From Rhizophagus clarus (taxonomy: Eukaryota; Glomeromycota; Glomeromycetes; Glomerales; Glomeraceae): DNA of 64,000 nucleotides. Positions 46,505 through 60,181 of this stretch are shown here, piece after piece; position 1 is the first letter of the stretch; every line of letters begins with the position of its first letter. The notes below the pieces were generated by a model. It was not told where the DNA came from and made no database searches. It saw only the letters and a program-made list of their open reading frames with translations. The position numbers and the translations under genes were made by a program. The stretch lies in the NCBI GenBank assembly GCA_015698045.1, contig BLAL01000006.1, positions 62,001 to 126,000 on the forward strand. Reading direction: 5' to 3'.

Positions 46505-47619
46505 GCCTGTTCAATTCTGATCGTTCAGATTTTTGAACGGGTTTTGAGTTGATAAACATTGGATGACGAAATTGTGCCACCTGATCAACAATATGATCAA
46601 TATATATGGAAAACCGTTCTATGTCAAAAGTCTGCTTATTTTCAACAGACCCCCTGTGATTTTTAGCAGGGAGTCTGCTGTTTTACAGCACACCCCCCGC
46701 TGTTTTCTGCAGGTGCCTCTGCTGTTATTGTAGCAGGTGATGTGTTGTACAAACAGATCAGCACCAAACTGCCTTTTGCAATAGTTTTACCAACCGGTTG
46801 GAAAATGATAACTAAATTTAGTAATTTATGGATAAATTTGGAAATTTTTGCAGACCTTCTGGTTTGTAGGATAAAAATTCAATTTTATCACAAAAATATT
46901 GAACTTTACTTAAAATTAATTCTAGGCAAATAAATTAAATTTAAAAGCCATTTTATAAGTATAGAAATATTATTAAATTTAATTATAAGCAGAAAATAAA
47001 CATGCAATTAGTTAATTCTTAAGAAAAATGAATTCATGTTGAATTATGTGACATGATTTTTCTAAAATTAAAAGAGAATCTACTAATTGTACAATGCCAT
47101 TTATTTTCTGTCAACTAAATTTAACACTTTCAATATTTTATAAAATGTCTTGAATTTAAATTTATAAAAATTTGTTTATCTAACATTAATTTTTAAATGA
47201 AGTTTGTTCAATGTTTTTTGTGATAAAATTGAATTTTTATCCTACAATCAAAATATTCGCAAAAATTTCCAAATTTATTCATGAACTACTAAATTTAGTT
47301 ATAATTTTCCAACCGGTTGGTAAAACTATTGCAAAAGGCAGTTTGTTTGTACAACCCATCACCTGCTGCAATAACAGCAGGAGACCTGCTGTAAAATAAC
47401 GGGGCACTTGCAGAAAACAGCAGGGGGTGTGCTGTAAAACAGCAGACTCCCTGCTAAAAATCACAGGGGGTCTGTTAAAAATCAGTAGACTTTTGACATA
47501 GAACGGTTTGCCATAAATATAAGCCGATCAAAATTACTCAATTGTTTATTTTGATCACATGTTAGGATTGGTCAATGGATTTTTGATCAAAAAACCCGAA
47601 CAATCAGAATTGAACAGGC
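46505..47619. mobile_element. Palindromic non-autonomous DNA element, about 1.1 kb
   Basis: Outer inverted ends start GCCTGTTCAATTCTGAT (46505) and its complement ends at 47619. Inner arms (46608-46930 and about 47210-47512) are long, about 90% matching inverted copies, including CCGTTCTATGTCAAAAGTC, several CCTGCTGTT-type repeats, and ACCAACCGGTTGG. About 280 bp of AT-rich DNA separate the arms. No coding capacity. No clean target duplication was found, so the superfamily is uncertain. It could be a foldback or Mutator-like derivative, possibly one element inside another. Confidence 0.7.
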
Positions 47620-47832
47620 CTACTATGTCGATCACTTGACCGGGTATGACAGAATTTGGTTAGAACATTTTGGCGTTTAACGTTTGGCGTTTTTTAATTG
47701 GTTGAAAATACGTACAAATTAAAAATTCTCCATATATATTATTGTATGGATTTTTTTTTCCAAAACATTATTTTTATTCCCTATCCCAAATATTAAATAA
47801 ACAATACAAGCTTTCACTTTTGCTAGATAAAC

Positions 47833-49240
47833 ATGGGTAAAACATATAAGAAACAATGTAAAAAATGTTTTGGTGATAGAAAATGGTGTAGTCAATCATG
47901 TCTTAAAAGTTATTTAAAAAATAATTTTTCAAACTGGACTAGCGGAAATGAAGAAATCGATGATTTTACTCGAGAAATGCAACTAAAAATTAACAATAAG
48001 GATGATGTGGTATTTGAATGGATACCTTATGACCAGTTTAGAAAATTTAAAGTAATAGGAAAAGGTGGATTCGCTACTGTATATTCAGCAATATGGAAAG
48101 AAGGTCCATTATATTGCGACGGTAAAAATAACGACCCAAATTATTTTGATGGTAAATGGGAAAGGTTAGCCCATGAAAAGGTTGCTTTAAAATGTTTGGA
48201 TGATTGCAATAATATTTCTAAAGAATTTCTAAATGAAGTATGATATATTTGATTTTTTTTTTTTTTATACTTTTTTTTTTCTACTATGTATATAATTAAT
48301 GTAACGTTTATTTTTAATTATTAAATAGGTTAAAGCTTATTCAAAAGCTAGACGTGGCACTAAAGTTCTAAGCATATTTGGAATAACTCAGAAACCAGAT
48401 ACAAAAGAATATGCTATGGTTCTTGAGTACGCAGATCGTGGAAATCTTGTTGATTGGATAACTAAGTATCATAAAGGTTTTGGTTGGTCGCAAAAATTAA
48501 ATAAGCTTATCTATATTAGTAGTGGTCTTAAAGAAATTCATCAAAATCAAATGGTCCATCGAGATTTTCATACAGGAAATTTATTATTTAAGACTAATAA
48601 AGATATTAGTTTGGATATACGTATTTCAGACATGGGATTATGCGGAAAAGTTGGTAAGATAGATGAAAAAGACGTTTATGGAGTTATGCCTTATGTAGCT
48701 CCTGAAGTATTAAGAGGAGAATCTTATACGCAAGCAGCGGATATATATAGCTTTGGTATGATTATGTATTATATAGCAACTAGAAGACAACCTTTTCAAA
48801 ATTGTGCACACGATCAATTTCTAGCATTAGATATATGTAAAGAAGATAGAAGACCCGAGATAAAAGAGTTAGAAGCACCAGAATGTTATATTGATTTAAT
48901 GAGAAAGTGTTGGGATCCGGACCCAAAAAACAGGCCAGATGTTAAGGAAACATGTGGATTGATCAAGTCATTTTATAATTCATATACGGCTAAACATGGT
49001 AGTTCTGAAATCAAACAGCAATTTGAAGAAGCAGAAAAACATAGAAAAAAAAATCTTCCAACTAAATCTAAAATCAGAAAGCAAAAAGAAGAATCAGAAC
49101 AACAACATGAAGATGAAACTTCTTCATTTAATGAATATGATGAAGATGATCAATTACTCGACACTCACCCGCAAGCTATTTATACATCTAGGTTACTTAA
49201 TAATTCGATTATTTCTGAAGGTTTAGACTTGGCAATTTAA
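47833..49240 (+). CDS. Two-exon TKL-like protein kinase with Cys ribbon
   Basis: Exons 47833-48237 and 48329-49240, phase 0, 438 residues. The Cys ribbon (C-K-K-C ... W-C-S-Q-S-C) is followed by N-W-T-S-G-N, F-E-W-I-P-Y, glycine loop G-K-G-G-F-A-T-V-Y, V-A-L-K, then in exon 2 Y-A-M-V-L-E-Y-A hinge, H-R-D-F-H-T-G-N, S-D-M-G-L-C (DFG variant), A-P-E-V-L and C-W-D-P-D-P. The tail is charged and ends with the family motif Q-A-I-Y-T-S-R-L-L-N. This is the single-module form of the same architecture that is expanded in the 36.6-44.3 kb genes, and so is a good reference for where modules begin and end. All motifs intact apart from the family-wide D-M-G. Confidence 0.92.
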
Positions 49241-50625
49241 ATTACTGTATATTTATTTGAATTTCGTCAATTTTTGTTTTTAAAACTTTAAAAAGGGCAA
49301 GTAAAAAAAAAAAAAAATACAAAATCAATATTTTTATCTTTTTATTTTTACAAATTTGTATAATCTTCAGGTTTCTTGGCTTGTATTGTTAATTTCTCTA
49401 CTTTATATAACGATAAATGTTAAATTTAATGTAACGAGAGTTATTTAAATTTGTTCATTAAATCTATTTTATTGAAATAAACTGAGCAGTTTTGGTATAT
49501 AATTATTGTCAATGACAAATTTTTTTAGCAAGACGATCATTCTGCCTTAAATTGTGATCGAATAATCATTAAATTATATTATGAACATCATGATTCTTTA
49601 AAATTGAAATCATTGAAACCGTCTCTTTATGATCAATAGAAAGTTGAAAAGAGTGGATATCTTTATTTTTCAACTAAAACCATACGAAAAAATAAATCAA
49701 ATGGCTGTCTCGAGTAGATCCTAGAATATTCTTGTCATCTAGATTCTCTGTAGTTATAAATGCACATCATAGGGACCAATCCATTTCTAAAAGCGATAGA
49801 CTTTGAATTTGTATTAGAAATATTAGAATTTTCGAATAAAAAATATTATTTTCTTAATAATTTTTTATTCTCTGAAATGACTTATTAATAAATATAAAAA
49901 TGACAAATTTATAATAACGTTTAAATATACTTTAATTAACTTTTTCACTACAAGTTAAAGGATATATATACTTGGTTATTTTAAACATTGTGTATAAAAC
50001 TGAACTTACTTATTAGTACCAAAAAAAAATAAATAATTTCAAACCAGTCGCAAAAGACCGATCTTTTGATTGGTCCTTAAATTTTTTTAAATCATCTTAT
50101 TGTATTTATAACAGTGGCCTAATGGAATACAAGTCGATCTAAAAAATTCCGAAAGCTCAAAGTTTAAGAATAAAAATACTAAACATTTTTTAAAGTACCA
50201 ACGATAATATTGATATTACAAATATCTAGACATGAAAATTTTGATATAACTTGATTAATAATATGTAAATTTGTCATTCATTTAGATGAAAAACTTGATA
50301 TAATCACCCCGATCCGTGATGGATCTCGCAATCCTGGATTGAAGAACGTGAAAACCAGACTTGTTACCCAATCCCAGACAAATTGTAAACATTTGGTTTC
50401 ACTTCTTATAAATACGTATATACAGTGTATGTCGCGAGTTAAACTTTACAAAGTCTGCTATTACTGTTGTAGAATAATATTTTTAAAATTTTAAACAATT
50501 AGATCATTGGTTGTTTATTATATGAAAATAGAAATACACGGATAAATAAACTATGATAAACATGGAAATAAAAAAAAAAGGTACTGGAATAAAGCTATGA
50601 AATTGGTATTACTAAAATAGGTCTA
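49241..50625. other. Intergenic, nothing recognised
   Basis: About 1.4 kb of AT-rich DNA between the 3' ends of two convergent kinase loci. A GC-richer patch at 50305-50420 has no ORF. Confidence 0.4.
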
Positions 50626-53517
50626 CTATTCTTTAAATTCTTCGTTTATACTGCCGTCCATTTCATCCATTTTAATATGTTTTCCTATTTTAACAAAAAA
50701 CAATCAATATAATACATTATAGCTTTATATGTTATAAATAAAAAGCTTACCATTATCTTGAATTTCAACACTTAATTCTTCAATATTCCGCTTTCGTAAA
50801 GGATTTATTTCTGGACTTAGTGAGTTTGGACGTTGCTGAGTGTTTGGATTTCGAATAATAAAATCTCTATTGGGCCAAAATATAATAATTCAAATTAATA
50901 TGTTAACAAAATTCTAATATATTTTTTTCCTATTCGTACCTTTGGATATTATATATTTCTAACTCATATTCTCTTGTAATATATTCTAAGAAAAAGAAGA
51001 ATTGAATTAATTAAGACCTTTTGATACTAATATCTAATTAAAATTGCGTTAATGTCTCAAGATTGCTATCTAAGAATGTCAATAATGCTAATGAGTTTAA
51101 TTAATATGCTAACGCACATACTTTGTGTTACATTATAGGGAATCATTGCAGATGAAGATTTGGAAATCAAAGAATTTAATGTTCTACTTGTATAAATTGC
51201 TTGTGAATAGGGATGGCAACGGTCACGGTTATTAACCGGTCATGACCGGTTATGACCGTGACCGATATCGGTCGATCAAAGTCTTCTGACCGACCGTTTA
51301 ACCGACTATTAACCGATCATTTAGCTAACCTTATCCATTTGACATTTCTTTTAACAAATTTAATCAATAAAAAAGTCAAATAACGTTTTTTTTTCGCTAA
51401 TAAAACACTTTTTAACGTTTTGTCTTGATTAAATTCTTTAAAAAGAAAAAAGTGGTCGGTTAAACGGTCGGTTAAACAGTCAGAAAAACGGTCAGCCAAA
51501 ACGATCGGTCGGTCAAAGGCCCTTAACCGGTTATGACCGACCGATAACCGACCGTGACCGACCGTTGCCATCCCTACTTGTGAATGAAGCGGCTTACTGA
51601 ATTCGGGCCCAGGTATTTTTGATTCTATTAATTCACATCGTATCACTTCAACCTGATTTAAAATAATAACATCATCTTTTGTTGTTAACCAACGTTTAAT
51701 AGTTTCACAATTTTTTTTCGCTGAAGGTCTTTTTTTAGGATCCAAATTCCAACATTTTTTCATTAAATTAACGAAATCTTCGGGAGTATCATCTGTAATT
51801 TCAGGTCTTTTTCCATCAGTAATTTCATAAATAAATTCAGTATCATGTTCAATATTAGCAAAAAGTTTACAACCAGTCGTTAATTCCCACATTATCATAC
51901 CCATACTATAAATATCTGATGCTTTTGAAAATTTGGCTCCTTTAAATACTTCCGGTGCAATATAAGGTATTACTCCATATATTTCATTATTTGATAAAGT
52001 ATTATTTGCGGGTTGTGATAATCCTAAATCTCCAATAAGATATTGGTTTACTTTAATATATGAATCATTTTCAATTATTTCAATCAATATATTTCCACTA
52101 TAAAAATCTCGATGTATGAAACCTTTTTCATGAATGGTTTGCAATCTAAAATAGAATTAAAAAACAATCAATTTACTAATATCGTTTTAAAATGAGTACA
52201 AATGTAATTATAAATTCTACAGGAATATTATATACCCATCTGAAATTCTCCACAAAATATATAATTTTTCATTCCATGTAATATTTTTAAAATTATCATG
52301 TAGATAATTACATAAATTTCCTCCATTTGCGAATTTCATTATAAACATAAATTCATTTGTTAAAGGATTTTTTGTAATTCCATGACATCTAATAATATAT
52401 TCAAATTTTTCATCATAACATTGATATAGCGATTTTGAATATGCATTCTGAACGGATAATTTTTACCTACTTCATTTAAAAAATAGTTGCTAGGATCTCG
52501 AGAATTTAAAATTCCTTTATAGCAACAACTTTTTCATTAATTTTAGCTTTGTAAATAATACCAAATCCTCTTTAATTTGTGAATATGGAATCCAGTTAAT
52601 TTTGAATTTTGAAGTGGAATGATTTTACTTAACTTTAAGGGAATTATATATCTCTAATGGATTAGTTGTATTTTTGATATGGCCATCAATTTGAAAATTA
52701 ATAATATTTACAGAACATAAAAATTTGTCTATAATATCATTTCCACTCATATTAATATCAATAAATGATGTCCTTTCACACTTTTTACATTGAGACTGAT
52801 TTGTAAATCCAAAAATAATATTTGATGTTAGACAATATCTGCATCCAATATAAAATATACAGCAACATAAACACTGTTTTTGACAATCACAATCAGATGT
52901 AAATTCTAGCCGTAAATTGCAAGATATGCACTGTTCATAGGTATCCCGCCAAGGTAAATAAATAATTAGAACAGAATTATTAGTTAAGGTTGATTTTATC
53001 CATCCAGAAGAAATTTGATAACAGTCTGAACATAAAAGAGCATGTTCGTCAATTACTTTTCCACATAATTTACAATTATCATCAACATGAAATGGAGAAG
53101 GTAAGTAATCACTAACTAATTGTTTAAAAAATAATATTGTAAAGCATTTTTCACACCATCCTCGAAGTTCTTGAATCTCATATTTATAAAAATCTATATC
53201 TTCATGGTTGGTACATAAAATACTATTATCGGTATATATAATAACATCAATTGTTACCCATATCCTTAGATTGTGAATGGATAATTGATCTTTTAAATGA
53301 GTAATATTATTATTTACATTCTTAATATACTCAGATATGCAATTTTTGCAATATTTTTGGTTAAATAAGAGTGTCTTAGAATATTTATTTCCACAATCAC
53401 AATTATCCTTGCTTTTATCAAAAGGAATAAATAAATTGGTATAGAGCTAGATTTTAATCTTTTTAATATTACTGATTGATTACTTAAACGTCTAAATAAG
53501 GGTGAAATTCTTTTCAT
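50626..53517 (-). pseudogene. Cys-rich kinase pseudogene interrupted by a hAT MITE
   Basis: Read right to left. The N-terminus begins M-K-R-I-S-P-L-F at 53517. A long Cys-rich region follows (C-D-C-G, C-x2-C pairs, C-x-C-C-x-C) including C-K-K-C-E-R and M-S-G-N-D-I-I-D. Then W-I-P-Y-S-Q-I-K, a kinase domain with H-R-D-F-Y-S-G-N, D-L-G for DFG and A-P-E (51600-52145), and C-terminal exons to a stop at 50626-50628. Lesions: a frame change near 53440; TAA at 52625-52627; the glycine loop mostly deleted near 52570; a frame change near 52520; an unusably short remnant of an intron near 52450-52480; and the MITE at 51208-51576, which splits the tail motif Q-A-I-Y-T-S-R. An intron at 52146-52247 (GT-AG) is still well formed. 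Confidence 0.8.
51208..51576. mobile_element. Non-autonomous hAT element (MITE), 369 bp, inside the kinase
   Basis: Flanked by the 8-bp duplication CTTGTGAA (51200-51207 and 51577-51584). Terminal inverted repeats start TAGGGATGGCAACGGTC and match for at least 17 bp. The interior is dense in GACCG/CGGTC and TGACCGG motifs. It inserted within a coding exon, so in the kinase frame the first about 85 residues after H-S-Q are MITE-encoded until a stop at 51317. Confidence 0.95.
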
Positions 53518-53579
53518 AATTTAACGTTAGTAAGGTTATAAAACCATTAATATGAGCCAATATTTATTTGTTTATTATA

Positions 53580-54859
53580 CAGTGTGGGACAAAAAAAATG
53601 AGAAAATTTGGCACGTGACATAAAATGATCTACTACGCCAAAAATAAACTAAATTTACACCACTTAAATACACAATAAATATTACATTCAGAGCTATGTT
53701 TGACAACCTTTATATTCATTAATACTCTTTATTTCCATGATAAAAATTCAAATATGATGACTTGCGCGAAAAGAAAAATCTATAATGAATTCTAATTACA
53801 TTTACTAAATAATGGCATATTGAACACCAAATAATTATATATACTTGTGAATATATCATTGTTAATAATTTATAAAAACAAAAAAAAAACTGAAAAAATC
53901 GAGTTTTTATAGCACCCTAAAAGGAATAGAAAACTCAAAAAAATTGATCATAAATGCATAAGATACGTTCTGTCAATATTTAAGATATGATAAATCTTTA
54001 TTTACAAGAACTTTAGTAATAAATTTGAAAAATATAGGCACAGAAATATCATATAAAGCAATTGGGAATATCCTTCAAGGATTGATTATGTAAAAAAAAA
54101 ATTCTTAAAGAAACTCCTATGTTGATTGAGGCAACAAAGCAAAAACATGTTAATTGATACAAAATATAATAATAACTGATGGGAAAAAATTTTGTTTATC
54201 AATTAAACAACCATTTAATTCTTTGGAAACACTGTGAAATGTTGGAATAATTGAGAAAGGCTGGTTTATCATTTGTCTAAAGATTTTATGAAAAAACACG
54301 GTATGAAATGACTTTTATTTAAAAGGAAAAGAAGTTTATTTTGTTCAAATGAATCATAAATACTGAGTTTTGTGTGGAAGAATTTTTGTACACATGCCCC
54401 TGAGATCTTTCCAGATGCTTGGTCATTACTGGCACTTTCAACAAGACAATAATTTGGGCATATTAGTCAATTTATTAATCTTTTTTCTTCAATAAAATTT
54501 TTCAGATGTACTTAAGTTTCCATCAAATAATTGTGACTTAAATCCTATTGAAAATTCATATTTTATCATAGAAAATAAGATAGAGAAGAATTTCTAAAAA
54601 ATCTTGATGATCTAGAACAATTTTTGGTGAAGGAATAGTAAAATATAATAAAAACTGTCATAATTGATATTTTGAAGTTAATAGAATGATATTGTGAGTT
54701 AATTACTGAAATAATAGTGAATGTATATCATAAAATTTTTTTTTTAATAAAGTCTGCTGATCTTCGAGTCAAAAATATGAAAATTTTTTTTGTGATTTAT
54801 TATAAAATTTGAGCATTAATAAACAATTTTTTAATTCTCATTTTTTTTGTCCCACACTG
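53580..54859 (+). mobile_element. Degenerate Tc1/mariner element, 1280 bp
   Basis: Perfect 25-bp inverted ends starting CAGTGTGGGACAAAAAAAAT, flanked by TA on both sides. The plus strand holds a heavily decayed transposase: H-F-Q-Q-D-N near 54433 (second catalytic Asp) and C-D-L-N-P-I-E-N near 54534 (catalytic Glu region), with many stops between. It lies about 60 bp upstream of the kinase pseudogene start and may have separated it from its promoter. Different from the 4.2-kb Tc1 element in its ends. Confidence 0.88.
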
Positions 54860-55153
54860 TATATCGGAAAAATAATTCCGCAAATTATTCTAGAATTTCT
54901 ATGCAGATTTGAGTGTAAGAATTCCACAATGATGCAGCATGTCACTCTTTCTGGTAAAGAGGTCAAGTCTCATATAATGCAGAGTTGTAGTCCGGTATTA
55001 ATCATAATGCTGGAATTAATATATATTATGATAGTGTGTTTGGTAGTTCCCTTTATTATTCGTTTATTTTCCTGAATTCTTTTACAATAATATAATATAA
55101 ATATTAATTACTAACCAAAGTAATATCATAAATTAAAATAGTGAGTATTGCTA

Positions 55154-55332
55154 AATTTCACCAGCGGTAATTGTCACCGTTAATATAATTCTTACCAAAA
55201 TTACGATACATAAAATTTTAAAAATTCAAATTGTAATAATCATTAATTCCGAAAAAATCAAAAATTCATGATTTTGAACAAGTTTATACAAAATTAAAAA
55301 TTAGAATGGTGACAATTACCGGTGGTGATTTT
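55154..55332. mobile_element. Small TA-flanked MITE, about 180 bp
   Basis: Inverted ends of about 27 bp around CGGTAATTGTCACC (left 55165-55178; right copy near 55309-55322 in complement), TA on each side, AT-rich interior, no ORF. It resembles a Stowaway/Tc1-type MITE. End positions are accurate to a few bases. Confidence 0.65.
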
Positions 55333-55334
55333 TA

Positions 55335-56241
55335 ATAATTATTCTCTAGAATGTTTGTATGATCATAAATTTATATTAATATCAACCTCCTTTTTATCTT
55401 GAAGGTGAAGTTATTTACTTGGCCAATCTAATTTTATTTTAAAATCGATATATAGAAGTGCTATACATATAGTCATTTAATTAAGAATGATGACCTAATC
55501 TAAAAAAAAACTATCTAAGCTGCGCAAATTTTAACTAACAATATAAACCTAACCTAAAATAAGATAATAAAATACATATAAAAGAAAGAGTAGCCCGGTA
55601 ATCTTGATTAAATTCTAGTGATTGTTCCATAAGTAATCTTCTTCCTTATCTTGTTTATTAATAGGGGCCATTCTTCTTTCGTTATTCCAACATTTCCAAT
55701 TCTTTATCCGTGATGTCAGTTTCATATTACTGCAGAATTTTTGGATGCTTATCTAACATCACGTTCTAGTCGCATATTAACATATCCTTAATTTTAGTGA
55801 ATTTCATATCTTCCTTTGTTATACCAGGTCCTTCATTCGCATTAATAAGTTCTCTTTTTCTGATTTAGCCTTTTCCATATAATTACTGAAGTAAAGATCG
55901 ATTATAGATAAGTTTTACCTAAAATGCTTAATACTTTAATGAAAGAACAGTTGTATTTGCTTCCGTATTCGAGGAGTTTTTAGCAGATCTTAAACTTTTT
56001 GTGTCGTCTTTAGGTTCCTTGAATAGCCGGAATCTGTTCTCCGTATTAATTTCTTTGTACTCATACATACTGAATAAACTCTTATTATAATTTGTTCGTT
56101 ATTACACGCTTTTATACCCCCGACAACTTTTTCTTCGTTATCTTTTAAATTAATGAGTACTTTAACAGTCTTATACTTACAGTATATTAATAATAAACAA
56201 ATGATCGGCAATCACGTGCCTACTGACTTTTTTCCGGGTAG
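55335..56241. other. Intergenic, nothing supported
   Basis: About 900 bp. The minus-strand frame 55990-56211 (73 codons) has no recognisable motif. A CACGTG lies near 56213. Confidence 0.35.
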
Positions 56242-56770
56242 TGTATATTAGGAGAAGAAAGTATAACGACGAATCCAACAACAAATGAAATCGCTTTAAA
56301 AGAATTTTTTTATCTTGATTGTTCAAAATCATTTGACACAACAAATTTAACATGGGTTTTTTATCAAATACTCAAATTCCAACTCGTTGGTCTGCTGCTG
56401 CAGCTAAAGGAGGAATAAATAATGATACATTATTTATATATGGAGGTTTTTCAACTAATGAAAATGATTTATTAAATTTGGTTTATACATATAATGCACA
56501 AATTGATACATGGAATACTCCTAATATTTTAAATAATCTTAATATTATAAGTAAAAGAAATTTAGAAGCCATTATTGATTTTAATGGTAAAATTTATTTA
56601 TTTGGTGGTACTTCGGATGAACTTGGTGCATCAAATGATTTGATCATTTTAGATACGATAAATTTGGTTTATAATATAGGAAATTTAAATAATGCTTCAA
56701 CTCCTAGATTTTATTATGGTGCTACTTTATTACCGAATCAAAATATAATATATTTTGGTAATTATTATTA
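56242..56770 (+). pseudogene. Kelch-repeat protein fragment
   Basis: Two kelch-type blades are visible in the 56352 frame: L-F-I-Y-G-G-F and, after a D-T-W-N-T turn, K-I-Y-L-F-G-G-T, then a third beginning before the sequence dissolves into T/A runs at 56765. Upstream, 56242-56350 encodes F-F-Y-L-D-C-S-K-S-F-D in a different frame, the usual blade-linker of these proteins. The join needs a 1-base change in the T run at 56357-56362. The N-terminal blades and the C-terminus are missing. It was probably a secreted or membrane-bound kelch protein of the type common in Rhizophagus, now broken. Confidence 0.65.
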
Positions 56771-56809
56771 TTTTTTTTTTTTTAAAGGAAAAAAAAAATT
56801 ATTTTATTT

Positions 56810-57695
<886 letters not shown>

Positions 57696-60181
57696 TAATA
57701 TATATAATAAAATATATACAATAAATATGCAGCATAAATGAAATGTGTATGATCAACAAGTAAACGTTAAACATGTCAGGGAGCTTTAAGCAATTTTATT
57801 ACATTCAGGTTGGCACATATCAGGCAGGTTACAGGTAAATTTTAGACGAATATTGGTTATCCTAATATAGCCTGATATATAATTTTTGCATTAAGAATTA
57901 CAACAGAAAGAAAAATAAAAATATAATTCTGAAGCTACAGATGTTTCTCAAGACAAGTTTTGAAGTGTGATTTCATTATAGACTGAATTGGTAAAAAAAA
58001 ATCAAAGAATTTAATTATCCGATATTAATAAAGCCAGCAAAAAGAAGAGAGAAATCTAGTAAATGTTCCTTTTAAAATCGCAAAATACAGTATATCTTTG
58101 ATGCATTACCATAATTAATAAAATTATTTAAAGCAAAACCTGCAAATTAAAATAAAAGAAACATTAACAATAACAATCAATTATCGAATTTTATGATAAT
58201 ATGAAGTTATTAATATCAATTTTTATCAATTTTATTATATATAGGTTTATTATTTATTTTGTTGCTGTAATAATAATATTAATTCCTTAATTAAATTCCT
58301 ATTGTATTTAATTTGAAAAGCAAAAAATAAAAAAATAATTTACATTTAACTCATTTAACTTGAATTTAAAACTTGATATCATATTTGGACATGTTTCTAT
58401 TAAAATTGTATTGGAACTTCCCTAAATAGAAAAAAAAAATAATGATATGTTAATAACATTCTTGTTAAAAAAAACCAAAAAAAATAAAGTCCTCCAAAAT
58501 TCATGCATTTTTGATTCTTTTGGCTTTATTGCAAATCATCAAATTGCAGCTCACCCGTTGATTAGTTTCAAATAGTCAGCAAAACCTTGTCAGATTTCAT
58601 GATGTTCTTGTAGTAATTCATTGTCTTTATTACACATAATTCTTAGAGGAGTGACAGGTATCACATGTACCTCTTGAGTTGGTCTCCATCTGCTTATTAC
58701 CCTTTCTGTTCAATGACCTTAAAATAACATCTGATTCCGCCTCAGAAAGGTATCAGTATAACAGATCCACCTAAAAAAAGAAATGGATCAAACAGAAATG
58801 GTAATAAACATTTTGTTAAAGGCAGTCTATAAACACTTCAACCTTACTGAAATCTGTATCCATAGATATTTAAAGAAATTGCCTAAAAAAATAAAAACAA
58901 AATGTTAATAAATGTTTCTTCAAAGAAACTGAAATTTATTTGTTAAAATACTTACAATATAAAGAAAAAACTTTCTATTGAAATTCTAAATTAAGCGATT
59001 TTGAACTTCTGCTTCTCTATCAAAATTTTACATGTTTAGAAAACTGGAACATTTTGTCTGTTTGATTAAACAAATAATAAAGAAAATAAAATTTGCTCAC
59101 ATTTTTTCAAAACTAACCATATTCATTAATGTCAAAATTTGAAGCCAGAACCCATGAAATATTAGAAAACATTTAAATAAAATAATTCAATAAAAAATTA
59201 GTAAATTCCTTTCATTATCAATATCTGAAAGTCTAAAAAAGACCATTGACAATCTTTAGTTCCAATGTAAGATGCATATTTAGTTACGTGTACTGATAAT
59301 TTCACACATTTAAAAGAACATATACCATGTGCCACTGCATCCACTGCATAAAGTACCCAAAAATAGTACCCTATGATTACTAGTACCGTCTCAACATGTT
59401 GTTTATATTTCAAATACAGTCATTCCCATATAAACACATCCATCGGGCCTCCATATTGTGTGATTATAAAAAGAAGTGCTTATAACAGAGGATTTATTAT
59501 ATAGATATGAGTATTTAAAGTTGCAAAACCGTGATTGTGATTTTAAATTATATATTAAATCATAAATTTAACTATATAAAATATTTTCAAATATAAAATG
59601 TTAATTGAGGAGTGTGTTTTCTTTGTAATATTTTTACAAAGTCCTGTAAAAAACCAAACACTAATACTTTATAATCACAGACCAATTTGTACAAATAAAA
59701 ATCGCCTTAATATGTAAAAGGAGGAATTTATCATATGTTTATTAATTTATTGGATCGACGGTGTTTAATGTAATAGTGATAATAAGGGTGATTGTGACTA
59801 TAAAGAAGTATCTTTCTATTAAAAAAACCAGGACGTATTCAATATATTTTTATTAAATATGAAATATTCTGAGTTTCGACAGGTTAAATCACGGTCAATT
59901 TATAATTATTGATCCTTAATAAGTTTTTTTAAGAGTTAAATATACATTTATTTAAAAAGAAAGGAAATCAATGTGAATTTTCTTAAAAAATTTAGTATAC
60001 TACGGTTTCAAATATGAACATTGTATACAATTTAAACTTCCTTTATTAAATGGCGAAAGACAAATCATTCAATAAAGCAACAAGCATAAAATATGACCAA
60101 TATAAGACTTTAATTATATTGAAAATTTCTGTATATAAGATTTAATATCAAAAACTTTATATTTTATAATTTATGTAAAAT
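57696..60181. other. Long intergenic stretch, no supported gene
   Basis: About 2.5 kb. At 57762-57790 the sequence GTTAAACATGTCAGGGAGCTTT matches one at about 23491 (GTTAATCATGTCAGGGAGCTTT), so a dispersed repeat begins or ends here. Around 58550-58900 the composition is more balanced, with AGG-like splice-site spacing on the minus strand, but no protein motif. At 59418-59500 a TACAGTCATTCCC... segment with TTATAACAGAGGA resembles one end of a pogo-type element; the partner end was not found. Confidence 0.35.

Noticed and set aside
59418-59500. End of a pogo/Tigger-like transposon
   Set aside because: Only one end-like segment is visible; no matching inverted end, target duplication or transposase found.
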